DNA of 64,000 nt from Fratercula arctica (GCA_947846985.1 CANTUZ010000002.1:127186889-127250888); one strand, 5' to 3'; positions 50,501-63,300 are shown, counted from the first letter of the stretch. The notes: generated from the sequence alone by a model not told the origin. Numbers and translations: made by a program.

Positions 50501-51059
50501 TAAAATATGATATACTTCTGCTGAGAGAACAGGCATTTATTTTTGATATGAAACACTTCAAACTAAAATTCATTTTGACATTTAAGGTGGCCAGAAAATA
50601 ACATACATCTCCCTCACAGGAGGCTTTTCACCCACAGAAATCTGAAAATATCCAGATAACCAACTTGAATGAAAACGGGGTGCTCATTCTGGTCTTGTTT
50701 AAAATCTGCTTAGTCCTCCCATGCTACATTCCCTGTCAACACGGCATCACGCTGCCATACTTTAGTACACGAGGGAGAAGCTAACTGCACAATATTTATT
50801 CAGGATATGAACTCACTGAAGTAGCTTTATAGATCTGAAGCTGTTCTAAGGATCTCAGAGAGGCATTTATTGAATTATATACCCCCGCGATCTTTTCCCA
50901 TGGATACAATCTCTCACCAACACGCTACTCCTTGCATCTGCAAGCCTGGGTTGAGGAGAGCACTGGTAGACCAGCATCTTTCCATCCAGAAAATTCTCCC
51001 ATTGCATCTGCACACCAGCAACATCCCTGGAGCTGCAAGTGACACTGCAGACATAGGGA
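50501..51059. other. Unique non-coding DNA
   Basis: No gene or repeat recognised. Confidence 0.5.
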
Positions 51060-51420
51060 TGCATCCTGGGGACCAGAGGCTACAGTTCACCCCCCCACCA
51101 GCAGCCGGGACTCTGGGGCAGCTGTAGGGTTTACCAGCCACAGCTGCCTGGCCCACTGCTGCTAACCAGAAGGCTGGGCTGTTCCTGGAGCAGCTGCTGG
51201 ACTGCTGCAAACGGCAGCGGGGTGTATCGAGGAAAACCAGCCCCGGCGCCAGGCTTCCCTGAGATGCCAGGGGTGGCTCAGCAGCTGCGGCACGGCCGAG
51301 CCATCTGTCCTGCAGGCTGATGGGCACCACTGCAAGGACGGCTGCAGGAAGACCCAGAGCCCTCCATCTAAATGTCTAGATTGCAATAAGAGAAAATCAG
51401 GTGCCACAGGGGACAGCTTG
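51060..51420. other. GC-rich non-coding patch
   Basis: GC rises sharply, with repeated CAGCTGC/GCAGCTGC words (51118, 51141, 51192, 51281), several of them palindromic E-boxes. The minus strand is open for 138 codons (50914-51330) and a second minus frame overlaps it, which is expected from the composition. No domain is recognised. It could be an old GC-rich repeat or a regulatory patch. Confidence 0.35.
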
Positions 51421-51872
51421 ACATTGTCCGTTCATCAGGGTAAAGGCAAGCTACATCTGAAAGGGGGAGCCCTGCTTATACACTTGCCCCCATTTTCTCT
51501 TCCCTTCTCCCAACCTTGCATCAGATCTAGACATCCCATGGCTGCATGGAAAGTCAGTTCAGCAAGCTGATCCGGCAGATAACTTCTCTTTTGGGGAAAA
51601 GGGGGACCAAAGCCCCTATCAGCAGCAGCCCATAGTCAATGGCTTAGGAGAAACAGTCAAACACCAGCACAAAGAGCGATTCACAAGAGGCAGCAGCCCC
51701 AGGAACAAACTACCTCGGGCCATGAGCAGGAAACACTGCAGAATGGGAAGGTCTGAAGCAGCCCCCTTTCCAGGAGAGAGGCGTCAAATGCTGGGCTGAA
51801 ACCAGATCCTCTCCCAAAAATGTAGTCAGAAGTCTTCCCCTGCTACTGATACCTCCCTGCAATGAAAGTCTT
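51421..51872. other. Unique non-coding DNA
   Basis: Moderate GC, no gene or repeat recognised. Confidence 0.5.
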
Positions 51873-51906
51873 AAAAAAAAAAAAAAAAGAAAAAAAAAAA
51901 AAGAAA
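51873..51906. repeat. Poly-A tract with single G interruptions
   Basis: A16, then A13 and a short A run separated by single G. Likely an A-rich tail or slippage tract; no retroposon body recognised. Confidence 0.95.
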
Positions 51907-52639
51907 TTGGGCTGGTTTAGGAAGAAGGAGGGAAGGAGGTAAAGCAAGAGTTGTAGTGCCACCAAAATGTTTATAGAAGAACCATGAAACTGTTTCACAG
52001 TTTTGATAGAGGATTTGCTCCCTCGTTAGCTGATTTAAAAAAAGGAGAATCCCCAAAGTACCATTTGGCAACTACTATAAATAAATGTTGCAGACATAAT
52101 ATTACTTTCTTCTTCCAAAAAAGTATTAATTTTCAAAATAAATATATGGGTTAGAGACATGTAGAGCTGGATTAAGAGAATGTGACTTTTTAAACACAAC
52201 CCTGATGCTGCTGATACCAGTGAGACCACCCCAGGCAGACAACATTTGGTCTGAACTGGTGGTGGTTGGAGCGAGGTGAGATCCAGCCCCACAGCGAGCA
52301 GTCAGTGCTGTGGGACTGCATGGTGGCTGCTTATGAATGTGCAAATGACTGGAGTAAGCACCATGCAGACAATGGAAACACGAGGACTCTGGCCCTTCTT
52401 CATCATGTCGCTCAGCCCCCAGTTTTGGGGCTCTAACACCTTTTTGGCTCAGGTGTCTGTGGTTGCCTGCCTACCAGTTCAGACAAACCACTGCAGTGAT
52501 TTACCCTGATTGATTGATTTTAAGATTGTTTTTTAAACATGAATGCCACTTTAAATTGATATTTTCATCATAGGCCTTCAGTACGTGTTGGGGGGATCAA
52601 GGTGGAGCAATTTGCCCAAATTTCTAGATGTTTAAATTC
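51907..52639. other. Unique non-coding DNA
   Basis: No gene or repeat recognised. Confidence 0.5.
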
Positions 52640-53110
52640 ATTAGGCACCTCCATGCAGAGCCTGAGAATCCTCAGGCACTTAAAGCTAATCCCATATACA
52701 CGATCGAAAACTGCGTGCCAGCAAGTACCTCCTTGTGATCCAGGCTTAAGCAGTCATCCCACCTGAGTTCTGCCTAAATCTTCCCAAAGCCCAAATATGG
52801 TCAGACCTATCCTTAATTATGATAGTAATTATCCCTGAGTTTAGCAGCTCAACTGCTTGCACATGTAGCGGGAGCCCTGTGCCCATGGTGCCACACTGCC
52901 TGTGGGACACTGAGCTCCCACCTCAGAACCAGCCAGCAGTGGCAGCTCAGGAATTGATCCATCAGTGGACCAGATATCCCCAATTTAGCCACAACAAGGC
53001 CCATTGAAGGAATACCAGCAGGGACAAATGCATTCACCTTTATTTCCCATCCTGTGTGTGTCAGTGCCCCTAATTCAGCCCTTAAAGAGTGGATTCCATG
53101 CCTAGGCACT
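52640..53110. repeat. Possible ancient amniote repeat, unclassified
   Basis: TTAGGCACCTCCAT (52640), CTCAGGCACTTAAAGC (52672), TCTGCCTAAATC (52769), AAGGCCCATTGAAGG (52996) and CCTAGGCACTTAC (53100) are words typical of old bird/crocodilian/turtle repeats with TAGGCACCTAA and CCCATTGAA motifs. The order is loose and no termini are visible. Confidence 0.3.
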
Positions 53111-54652
53111 TACTTGCTGTGTTAAACCATTAAGCTAATTTTGGAACAAGAGAAGAAGAGAAATAAATGGTAGGCAGCTTTGCTGATTTGAAGAAGGTTA
53201 GAAGGGAGTCAGTCTCAAATCTAAAACTTCCACCTACCTCTCTTCACATTATAGGTGGAGAATTTAGCAACTCAATCATGCAAATAGCTTTAAAGATTTT
53301 AGCACACTTCTTCCTTAATTATTTGCACCGTGTTACAGGTATGGATTCACTTCCATAGCACTCCAATTGCATCCGTTCATTGGTAGAGCTGAGCAACAAA
53401 CCCTGATACACCACAGAGCACTTGCAATGTTACCTTCTGGAAGAGACAACCCAGAACAGATCTGTTCCTGGCACTATCCCACTCTACCTCCAAGCAGCAA
53501 GCTGGGGTAACCACAGCTTCAGAGACTATGGCTGCTAGCCTAAAACAGAGGGACAAACTGGGAGTGCAGTGTGGAAAGGTCTGTGCCCTCAAGTTTACTA
53601 TTTGTATATTGAGCTATTTAGCTTGGCGGGGGTGGGGAGGAAATTATCCTATTTGCTGATTGCATAAATAAGCCCCAAAGCTGCAGCACTATGCGTTCTG
53701 CTCCTTTGAAGGACTGCCGTATCATATTAGCAGTCATGAGAGGAAACCATGCCTAGAAACTTCTCTGAAAAGCTGCAGCACTTCAGGAAGGATCAGAAAG
53801 AAATGTCACCAGGCAATACTCCCTCTTGCCCCTTTAGCATAATGGCTCAGGAGAGGGAGATTACAACAGGTTTTCATCATGAATATCTTGTGTTCGAGCA
53901 AGGAGCAATTTCCTGACAGCTTTGATTCCAAATTTCAACATTATGTCACTTGCTGAAGTATCAGACACATCATTAACCAGCTCTAGCAGGTTTTGTTATG
54001 ATATGATGAGTCAATATCTGCCTAGAAAATTTAACCCATTTTTCTCTCACACACGTTTTGAATGAGGTCTATCCTGGAAATGTCTGCCTTTCTGAGCAGC
54101 ATTTTATCTGAATTATAAAATACCCTTTGATGCTTTAGTATTACACAGCACTTGTGCACGCTGGTGCTTTATTCTCTGGCATTTCTGTGAAGTAGCTCTA
54201 CACAAGATTCAAGGGGCTTTTTAGATTTAGCTTTAATTGTATTCCCTCTCTTAGGCAGCTAAACGTTATCCCCCCACCCCCAATTTCAGAAGAAGGGAGC
54301 GAGCTGTGATATCTCACTGATATATGCTGGGGAGAGATGGGGGGTTGGGCCCTGCGAATAGACGGCTACCAGGACCCTGCACAGCAAGCTCAGACCACTC
54401 TGACGCTCCTGGACCACCCTTTTCTTCTCATGACGTGGTTTCTGTGCACTGCCCCAATTTAAAGGAGGGTCACGGGTTTTATGAAAAGTGCCATTTCACA
54501 GCAAATTTGCGGGATGATTCAGATAATCTAGAAATTGATATGCATTACTACGTATGGTGCTTTGCAAGCCTGGGATCTGAGAGGTGTTTTTTATAAACTC
54601 AGATGTTTTAAGTACAAAAAGGACTATCTGGAAGCCAAGGACTACTCAAGCC

Positions 54653-54666
54653 AAAAAAAAAAAAAA
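54653..54666. repeat. Poly-A homopolymer (A14)
   Basis: Short homopolymer run. Confidence 0.9.
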
Positions 54667-56890
54667 GGTGCATCACTGTAGCATTAATTCTCCCTAATCT
54701 TTGCATCTAGGGCAGGGCTGCACAGATGTCTAAAACATGGTGGAGTTAAGGGGCAAATTAGAAACTTGCCAAGTGTCCCAAAATCTACCTTCTTTAAAAT
54801 CAGCAGAGAGGCACATCAGACACCAGCCTCAGCTTAGTTCAGCTGAGGGAAAATGATGGAATTTTAGCCAAGATTTGGAAGTTATGCTTGCAACATTTGA
54901 GGAGAGGGGAGCAAGCTCATTACAAACCAGCTGCTTCTGAACGGCAGCAGCATGCCTGGAAAATGCAGAAGACTGAGGAGAGAGACGTATGTATGAGAAA
55001 TCAGGAGCTGCTGTTGTGCTGTGCGCTTCACAAAACCAAAGCCAGAATATAGTTTCCCATTCACATCTGACTGCAACACACAACCTCACCTGGAGAGAGA
55101 AACTTAAGTGCTCTTCAACTCTGCATAGTCTTCAAAATTCAGCTTCAACCAGGTTTTCTTACAAACTTCTGCTTGACCTGGGAGCAGGGAGGCTGTCTAA
55201 AACCAGGCATGACCTGATATTTGCTAAAATATATTTTCCACTCTATACATCTGTGTTCATTTAGCTCATCTCTTTCTTCAAAGCTACTACATGAAACATT
55301 TCCATCAAAATATGTTTGTCTGGTTAACTGTGTTTGGAGTATGCTTAAAGCAATACATTTGGGTTTGCGAAGCTGTCAGCCCAATTTTATTTTCAGCAGG
55401 TTATGACTATTTGGAGGACTGCTTCCCCCTTTCAGAGAGAGTCTGGGGAAGGAAAGCCTGTGAGAATATTCTCCTGGGAATCTCTCTTACGTGGTGTCTT
55501 CTAGACCACCGTAGGAGGGATATGTCCTGAGCTAATATCATGGGTTACACTCAGAGAGCAGGGTCAGCTCTGGACCATTAGTCTTCAGCATTAACGCTAA
55601 ATATTTTTGCATAAGAACATACATATTTTTAAATGAAACTGCCTGAAGTCTGAATTATATGTTGTATTTAGCTTCAGGCTCTCCCTGCTATTTCCTGTGC
55701 TGTTTCTGAACAACTCAGTTACTCATAAAATGCACCCCAAAAAAAAAATATTTCTTAGCTGGTAAGCTGAAATGTCAGTGCAACAAGCCAGGACTTGGGC
55801 AAATATTTTTCAAGGTGTTCACACGTTTTCCTGGCTCCCAATAAAGCTGTTTTTCCCTACCACTGTATCCTCTCTATTTATGAACTCGTTTGCCCTTTCT
55901 TCAGAAATGCCAATCAGCAAAATAGTCAGAGGTCGTAAAGCCACAAAGCGAGTCGTAAGTCGAAACATCAGCTTTACCGATATCAGCTGCTCTCCTGAAA
56001 GTTGTCCCAAGTTTCTCAGCACTTAGAGGAAAACTGAGCAGGCAGTTAGAGGTACGATGAAAGCTCTAGTTCAAAATTCATTCCTGCTAGGTTACACCTA
56101 CATCTGCTACGCCTGTTAATCATTAATTAATATCTCTAGAAATAGTTACCTAAATTAATATTATAGACAGAGAGAAATATAGCCGCATAGCCTCTTTTTT
56201 AGAGTTGTCATTCAATCTATCAAGATGTTTCAGAAGAATAAAAAATAGATTAAGATTCAACCTGGCGCCCTTTCTCTCTTGTAAGGCTGCTTTGGAATGT
56301 GCTTGTTCAATACGGCAGCAGCTCAGACCTCAGTTTTTTGTTGAAAACTGCCTTGAAAAGGAGGATCAGACTGCAAAGCCCTGGGAGGAAAGGTGGAATC
56401 GAGACAGAGAAAAATCTTCTCTGCATTCACTTGAGCGTCAAACAGGCACCAATTCCTCAGACCGAAACCCGAAGGGTTGTTTTTTCAGTGAATGGCTGTC
56501 TCCTGAAACAGAAAACAACAACTGCTTGTTGGTAGCCTCAACAGAAACACTGAGTATTCAGCAGGATAGAGCTGCCTTTCAGCCTTGCTGGTGACTCATT
56601 GAGGGGGGGCGAAACTGAAGCAGGTTTTGCTGTCAGCGCCCACCCCAGAAGAAAAAGCCTTTCCCAGGCGTCTGGTCTGACTCCTTCCAACACAACACCG
56701 AATATTTCCATCCCTCTTGCAAGCTCCCTGCCCCTCCAGGAGTGGAAACTCTTCCAGCTGGTACCCAAATTGTCACCCGTTAGCTGAAACTGCATCCCAA
56801 AGGTGCAGTGGTACAAGTCCGTGGCTGTCAATAGAAAGCCATTGCCATTTTGCAAAGCCCAGACGGTGGACTTATTCCAGTTGCTGTGGG

Positions 56891-56909
56891 TTTTGTTTTG
56901 TTTTGTTTT
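56891..56909. repeat. (TTTTG)n pentanucleotide repeat
   Basis: Nearly four units of TTTTG, ended by C. Confidence 0.9.
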
Positions 56910-57149
56910 CATTGCAGAATGAAACAATACCGAGAGCATTCTTAATCTCTGTATCATTTGGAAAATCATCTAGATCAGCCAATTCTGTGATAACTGTATT
57001 ATTAACTCGGTAGGATGCCACTGGCTTAAATCATCTCCTCTAAAATATTCCAGTAAGAAAGGGGAGGAAGGCAATGCAAAGAAGATGAGGTGGAAGGAGA
57101 GAGAACTTACTGTGAAGAATGCAAAAGTCTCTTTGACTGTTTAATAGAT

Positions 57150-57380
57150 AAGAATGAATGCTGCTGTTTAACTAGATCCAGCCGCTGAAATATCTAATTA
57201 AAACTGATGTGCTTATTTAGTTTCCAATTCATCACAGGTGGGCCCACATTAATGTGAAAATGAAAGTAAATTACCAGCATTTGGCAATCTCACTGAATGT
57301 CATTCACATTATTAGCTCAAATCTCAGAATGCATTTTAAAATATGGTTCATAGCTATGGTTCATAGGTAATAATGTGCCT
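57150..57380. promoter_or_regulatory. Candidate conserved non-coding element
   Basis: Contains AAATATCTAATTAAAAC near 57187, CCAATTCATCACAGGTGGG near 57224, CACATTAATGTGAAAATG near 57246 (CACATTAATGTG is palindromic) and ATTATTAGCTC near 57308. Dense homeodomain, E-box and octamer-like words without low complexity. A perfect 12-base duplication TATGGTTCATAG (57342-57353 and 57355-57366) lies at its edge. Untested for conservation. Confidence 0.3.
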
Positions 57381-58554
57381 GAGAACAAGGGAAACCTTGA
57401 ATCTCTGTCTTTTAGTATTTTCCCTGCATGTATGAATTCAAACTTTACTGGGGGAGCTGCTGATTAATGCACGTGATGTTCTGTATGTAAGTGCCTTTCG
57501 GCAGAATGTTCTGGGGGAATTTCACCCACTTTCCTACCACTAATATCACTTGGGAATGGTTGTTTATATTGGCCCCACTCCTACCTGCCCCCCTCCAGCT
57601 AGAGGCTCATAATAACTTCAAGCCATTTAATTGTAACCAGACTTCAGGCTCACATGCAGATCACAGAGACCCTGTGTGTTTCATCACAATGTATTCAGCT
57701 TTATAAATACACAACAGAAAGGGACAAATAAATGTGAAAATCAAGTATGTTCCAAAAGGATTTGAAACTTTTTTTGTAAACATTATATCTATAGATTTTA
57801 TCTGTTATGTGCGTTTTGAGCTGGATGGAAAAAGAAAACTAAAATGCCTTTGTCTTAGAAATATGAAAATCTTGAAAAATATATAAGAATGCATTTAAGC
57901 CACAGGTTTTTAACAACTGAATGTGAACACAATGCTCAAAGGGAGATTAGATTTTATTGCTAAGAAATATACATCCCTTCAAATCCAGTTTGCAGGATTC
58001 TACTAAACTGAAACAATTTTCCATCTCAATTTTTGTTTGGGCCAATGTACCAACATCGTACTGTACTCAGGGGCTTACCCCTGGTACTCAATATAATCAG
58101 ACTACAAAACATAGTGATGCCAGGCTTTGGATCAAATTTGTCCAGTTCAAAAAATTATTATCTTTTACAGTTAATTGCAGCATTGTCTTGAGTATTGTTG
58201 GTAACTTAGAACTGTAACACACGGTTACTATAGTGAAAAGGGCAATTTTTATTTCAAGATTTCAAAATAATTTCTGCTGCTGCTTTCAAAAACAATGCTA
58301 TTAATTTCAAAAAATAATTGCCAAAATATCTGTATTGTATTTAAAAAATATTTTTAAATTCTTTTGCTGTGTTCATATTCTTCCCCACGACCTTTTGCCA
58401 CTAAAAAAAAGAGGAAGAGAAAACAGTGTGAGAAATCAAATTTTTAACATCTTTTGTAACTGAAAAAATCCCAGACAAAATAGCTGATTTTTTTTTTTGT
58501 TTCATATTCTGTTTCTTAAAACACATTTTTGTCTCAAGAGAGGTCTTGAAATTT
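57381..58554. other. Unique AT-rich non-coding DNA
   Basis: No gene or interspersed repeat recognised; very AT-rich after 58250. Confidence 0.5.
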
Positions 58555-58575
58555 AAAAAAAAAAGGGGGGGGGGG
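58555..58575. repeat. A10-G11 homopurine junction
   Basis: Ten A are followed directly by eleven G (58565-58575). A long G run is rare in this AT-rich context. It could support intermolecular quadruplex or triplex structure and is a likely sequencing-error site. Confidence 0.95.
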
Positions 58576-59029
58576 ATCATTTTTCTTATAGAAATTAGTT
58601 AAGGTAATTTATTAAAATCTGGAGTGCATATATTTATATATATCACACAGCATATGTATTTTTACATATATATCAAAATGTAGATTAATGCCTGTAAATT
58701 ACACGTGAACGGCAGCCTGTGTTTTCACTGGACAAAGCTGTTTTTTCCTTGGTCAAACAACTATGTCAAGGCACTGCAGCCCCGTGCGAGCATCATTTTA
58801 AACTCAGTCTCCCATTATCAACCACTACAAAACATTCCTAAGAGCTGTATTGAAAAGCCGAGCAGACCACAAAATCTTATCTGTTTTATAGAGAGGAAGT
58901 GAAGAAAGGGTGGAAGATGAGCTGAAAGGAGAGAAAGGGGAGGGGAGGGAAGGAAAAGGGCTAAGGGTAAAAATATTGTGCCAAAGAAAAATCACGTTAG
59001 ACAGTTTAAGGAAATAAATAATTTAGTTT
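58576..59029. other. Unique DNA becoming purine-rich
   Basis: AT-rich with TATATA-like words at 58628-58672, then purine-rich from about 58890 (GAGAAAGGGGAGGGGAGGG near 58931) leading into the purine tract. No gene. Confidence 0.5.
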
Positions 59030-59053
59030 AAGGAAAGAGAGGGAGAGAGGGAG

Positions 59054-59128
<75 letters not shown>

Positions 59129-59137
59129 GAGAAAGAG

Positions 59138-59184
<47 letters not shown>

Positions 59185-59223
59185 AGGAAGGAAGGAAGGA
59201 AGGAAGGAAGGAAGGAAGGAGAA

Positions 59224-59254
<31 letters not shown>

Positions 59255-59481
59255 AAGAGAGAGAAAGAAAGAAAGAGAGAAAGAGAAAGAGAGAAAGAAA
59301 GAGAGAAAAGAAGAAAGAGAAAGAAAGAGAAAGAGGAAGGAAGGAAGGAAGGAAGGAAGGAAGGAAGGAAGGAAGGAAGGAAGGAAGGAAGGAAGGAAGG
59401 AAGGAAGGAAGGAAGGAAGGAAGGAAGGAAGGGAGGAAGGAAGGGAGGAAGGGAGGAAGGGAGGAAGGAAGGAAGGAAGGA
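59030..59481 (+). repeat. 452-base uninterrupted purine tract, (GAAA)n / (GGAA)n microsatellite complex
   Basis: Every base from 59030 to 59481 is A or G. Four blocks are visible: GAAA repeats (about 59055-59185), GGAA repeats (about 59184-59220), a mixed GAGA/GAAA block (about 59221-59335) and a long GGAA block (about 59335-59480) with occasional GGGA variants near its end. The minus strand is open for 154 codons only because a pure pyrimidine strand contains no stop codon, giving a Ser/Phe/Leu/Pro low-complexity shadow. Mirror symmetry makes H-DNA (triplex) formation plausible. Length is likely polymorphic and may be mis-assembled. Confidence 0.97.
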
Positions 59482-60360
59482 TCTATGAACAAGGGTGTTA
59501 AATCACCTAAACAGTTTAGAGAAACAACACCTATGTGACATTAAAAGCAAAGAAAAGGAGGAAAGACATAATGCAACCTAAAACTGATAGAAAGGTTGGT
59601 GGTTGCTGGACAAGCCTTTCGGAGCGTGGGGCTGAGAGAATCCTCCAGCCTGTGTGGGAAGCGCAGTCGTGTGCCAGCAGCCCTCCACCAGGGCGAGGAG
59701 AGGACACCAACACCCCCACGGAGCACTGACAGGACACAGGCTGGGGACCATGTTTTCTGCCTCCACCTCACCGCAGAAAGTCCTTTTGAAGACTCATTTG
59801 CAGTACCTGTAGGGAGAGGAGGCGTAAGGCTGAGAAATTGGTAGGAAATAATAGGAAAGAAGTGCTGTAGTTTGATGAGGGTAATAACCTTTCTAAGTGG
59901 TGTCCTATCACATTAGGTTCCCCATGAAATTATTTAAAACAGCAGGGAATCAAACATCCCCACATTATTAACCTCTAGCTTGTGTTTATTGGAGAAAATC
60001 AGGCAGATATTTTATGGGTCCTGCGCAGTCGGTGAACCTGGCATCCCAGACGATGCCACACAGCGCGGTGGGGCCAGGGGACTGGGGCTTCCTGCTGATG
60101 AAGGACAGCCCTCCCTCCCGCTGTGCCCCAGCTCCAGTGGGCTGGCCACCATCCCCAGGCTGGCGATGGCCAACACCACTCTCCGCTCCCTCTTCCTTTC
60201 TGCCCGTCCACGAGGGGCTCAAGTCTTCCCTATCCGCTCCGGGAAGGGAAATATCCAAAAGTGGGAGAGGATGCTGTGTACCCTTCAAATCACCACACAA
60301 CACCAGGGTAACACCAGAACTGGCCGTCACCCAGCACTGAGGTGGCTGCGGCACTGTTAA
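59482..60360. other. GC-richer non-coding patch after the purine tract
   Basis: Raised GC with scattered CpGs in two parts (59600-59800 and 60020-60360, about 14 CpGs in the second). Open frames on both strands (plus 59980-60360, minus 59986-60354) are mutual shadows with no recognised domain. It may be a decayed GC-rich repeat, a retrocopy or a regulatory patch. Confidence 0.35.
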
Positions 60361-63300
60361 TGCAGCTGTTGAAAAAGTATTTGAATACAGCTTTTTATAT
60401 GAAAGCTAGTCTAGATTTGCTAAACATTGCAGAGGAAATATTTCTAAAGCCAAATGAAGACCTTTTTGTGAAAAATTGCAAAAGCTTCAATCCAGAAATT
60501 GGCCAAGCTGGGAAACCAAAGCGTTGCGTCGTCTTTCTTACATCATTTGCACATTTTCTAATGTGTGACAAAATACTGTACAGGAGAAAATCAAGTAGCC
60601 ACATTCAAAAGCAGTTATTAGATAAGTCCATGAATTTATATCATCTAAAGACAGAGATGAATCATCTAATGATCATCTCTTCCTACCTATTCACAAATTG
60701 TGTTGGGAAACAATTTAGCACATTTTTTAAAATTGTGATCAATGTTGTTTGGCTCAGGATCCACTGCTGATATTTGGGTTTAAACATTCTATTTTGTTTA
60801 AATTCTTTGTGTGGGATTGTTTTTACTGTTGCCAACAGATACGTTTTCTATTCCCAGCAAAACTGATACGACTATTTTTCAAATGCTTATGCTTATTGAG
60901 TAAACCTGTACTTTTATAAAACCTAAGGAATTTAGGACAACAGAATGTCATTTAAATGCTATTTTGAAATATTTAAACCTTTGGAGGACAGGTTCAGACT
61001 TTTAAGGGTTTATTTTTGACATTTGTGAAGATATACATACATAAATTATTGGTAACACTGAATTCCAGCACTGGAAATGCAGCGAAGGACCTTGGCGGCA
61101 CCACAATGAACAGCTGCTTGTGAAGGGGCTGCCTTCCCAAACACCCAGAGGAAGGTAGGGAGCGCTGAAGTGTTGGCTGAATATTCAAAAACATTGCAAA
61201 GAATAAACCTCACCAAAAAAAAAAACCAAAATGTGAGGAACACACTTCTGTTTCCAACGCCCCTTGGGCAACACTGTGGGAAAGGATCGGGCCGTACATT
61301 TTACACCTCTGCTATGTGCTCATACATACATGCTTTTTCAAAAGCAAACAAAAAAGCCTTATTACTATTTCAGCGCCTCTGAATAACATTGGCGTCTCAT
61401 AGAAAAGAAGTATTTCCTGCATACAGCACCGCATTATCATCTAACTGCACAATGGGAAGTATTTGCCATCTCCTGAAGTGTCACTTATTAGCCCTGGTGG
61501 GATTGTGACAGGCAAAACAACAGGATGATCCAGTACGATCAACCGGATGGTTCAAAGGAGCAGTGGGGGAGATAAGCAGGCATCTTCCAATAGCAAATGC
61601 AGTTCAGCATTTGGATGAGAAGGGCAGGAGAGTTTTGTGGCGTCGTAGGGTCATTTCAGCAAAATGCGTTATTGATAGTCTACATCACCTTCGTGTAAAG
61701 ACGTGCCTGTCAAGAACAAGGACTGTCGCTACGTCTGGGGCTGTGCACACATGCTGTAATAAAGACGGATTCCTCCAATGAGAGTTTACAAGCCAGGTTT
61801 ATGGCCAGACAACATACAGATGTAATACACAAACACAGAGGAAGAGAGGAAAGGAGATAACAGTAAAATGAGCATGCATTTTTCATAATAGGCAGTAATT
61901 TCATGGCTTAATTTAATCAATGGTCTAACTAAGTGTAGTACCTTGCTTTTCTCCTGTACTCATAAGTTTTAAGGCCTCATTAACATAGGATGTGTGTGGA
62001 ATATTTTATGGGGACTTACTCCATTTTAAATAGTGGCCCCAATGAAAACTAAATATTTACTAACCATCATTACAAAAGTTAGGTGAGACGTTCTGCAATC
62101 ATTTACATTTCCTGTAGTACGAACAGTGAAAGACTGATGACTTGTGGATTCTGCTATGTGGGAAATGCAAGCCAAGGTTTTTAAGGGTGTTCACAGCGCT
62201 GTATTATCTGACTCCTGCTTACCCCTGTGTTGCATTTGGAAAGGGCTTTGGCATTTGCTGGCAAAATAAGAGGTTCCAGCACCCTAAGTCATTAGTGTTG
62301 CTGTAATAAAACCATTTCCATGGAAAAGAGGAAAGCTCTGCATCAGCTTAGATGGTGAAGGTAAGCTCTGGTTTGAGGGGAAGAGGGCTAAGACTGTGTC
62401 ACTGGTTTCCCTAGAAAAACAGGTTGTGTGTGACTTGGCAATAAGGTATTAACATGGATATATGTACAAGGGCCTTTTACCTTTGTCTGCTGTCACTACT
62501 CCTATTTTTACCTTCCATGTAAAGATGACCTCCAGTATGATGTAGTCTCAGGAATATCTGCACAGGTTTGTCCAAGAAACTGTCTGTTGATATATGTGAC
62601 CACACACCTTTAATTTCACTTCAGAAGAACACATAACGCAGGAGGCAGTTTTTAGTAACTATCCTGATAGGCCCATAAGGCCCTTAAATATCAGAGGAGG
62701 AGCAATCATCCTCCTACACCTGTATTGAGACCAAAATATATGCCAGAATTGATTTGGATATAATTGAAATTCATCTTGCAGGTTCAAGTTTTAAAGAAAT
62801 TGGAGCAAACTCAAATCTGGTGCCAGCTGAACAAGGCAGCAGTTAAAGGAGAAACTAATTTGGCCCAATTATTTTAATGTGAACTTGCTGCTCTTGAAAG
62901 ACAGTGTATTAATGAAAGCCCTTTATTTATCCAAAGGGGTACACTGTAAGTGACAGTGGTGTTCCTCACCAACACAATGTAATCTATTTCTGGGGAAAGG
63001 TTCCAGGGAAAGCATTTGTGGCCCATTTATCACGTGCACCAGCATCTCTGGGCTTCCTGGACTTGCCTGCAGAGCTATCGTCGTTTGTAACTGCATTTCT
63101 CTTGCACTGGGACTAGGCTCACAGAAATGCAATGAGATCAGACTGTTTCATACGGGCTGTTGGAACATGGCTAGATGATAAAGACTTTGACTTGTAAGAG
63201 ATCTCACAATCTCAGGGCTAAATTAAATCACGAGCACATTGGAGGCACATTTCTTCACAGGCTCCCATCTTCAGCTGCATTTGTGACTACCTGCTTCATC

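Larger units (their letters stand above)
53111..57149. other. Unique non-coding DNA
   Basis: Contains a C-rich run near 54273, A14 at 54653-54666 and (TTTTG)n at 56891-56909. Frames up to 143 codons (minus 56538-56969; plus 56205-56594) lie opposite each other in part and show no known domain. No exon-like segment is supported. Confidence 0.5.

Noticed and set aside
50914..51330. 138-codon minus-strand open frame in GC-rich patch
   Set aside because: Overlapping frames are open simultaneously, no domain is seen, and low stop density follows from GC content.
56538..56969. 143-codon minus-strand frame, opposite a 129-codon plus frame
   Set aside because: The partly overlapping opposing frames lack recognisable domains and neither has exon-like borders.
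59028..59492. 154-codon minus-strand open frame, Ser/Phe/Leu/Pro rich
   Set aside because: It is the pyrimidine strand of the GAAA/GGAA microsatellite, where no stop codon can occur.
60342..60770. 142-codon plus-strand open frame
   Set aside because: It opens with GTG and has no recognised motif. With about 6-7 percent stop codons per codon in AT-rich DNA, roughly one such frame is expected by chance in this window.
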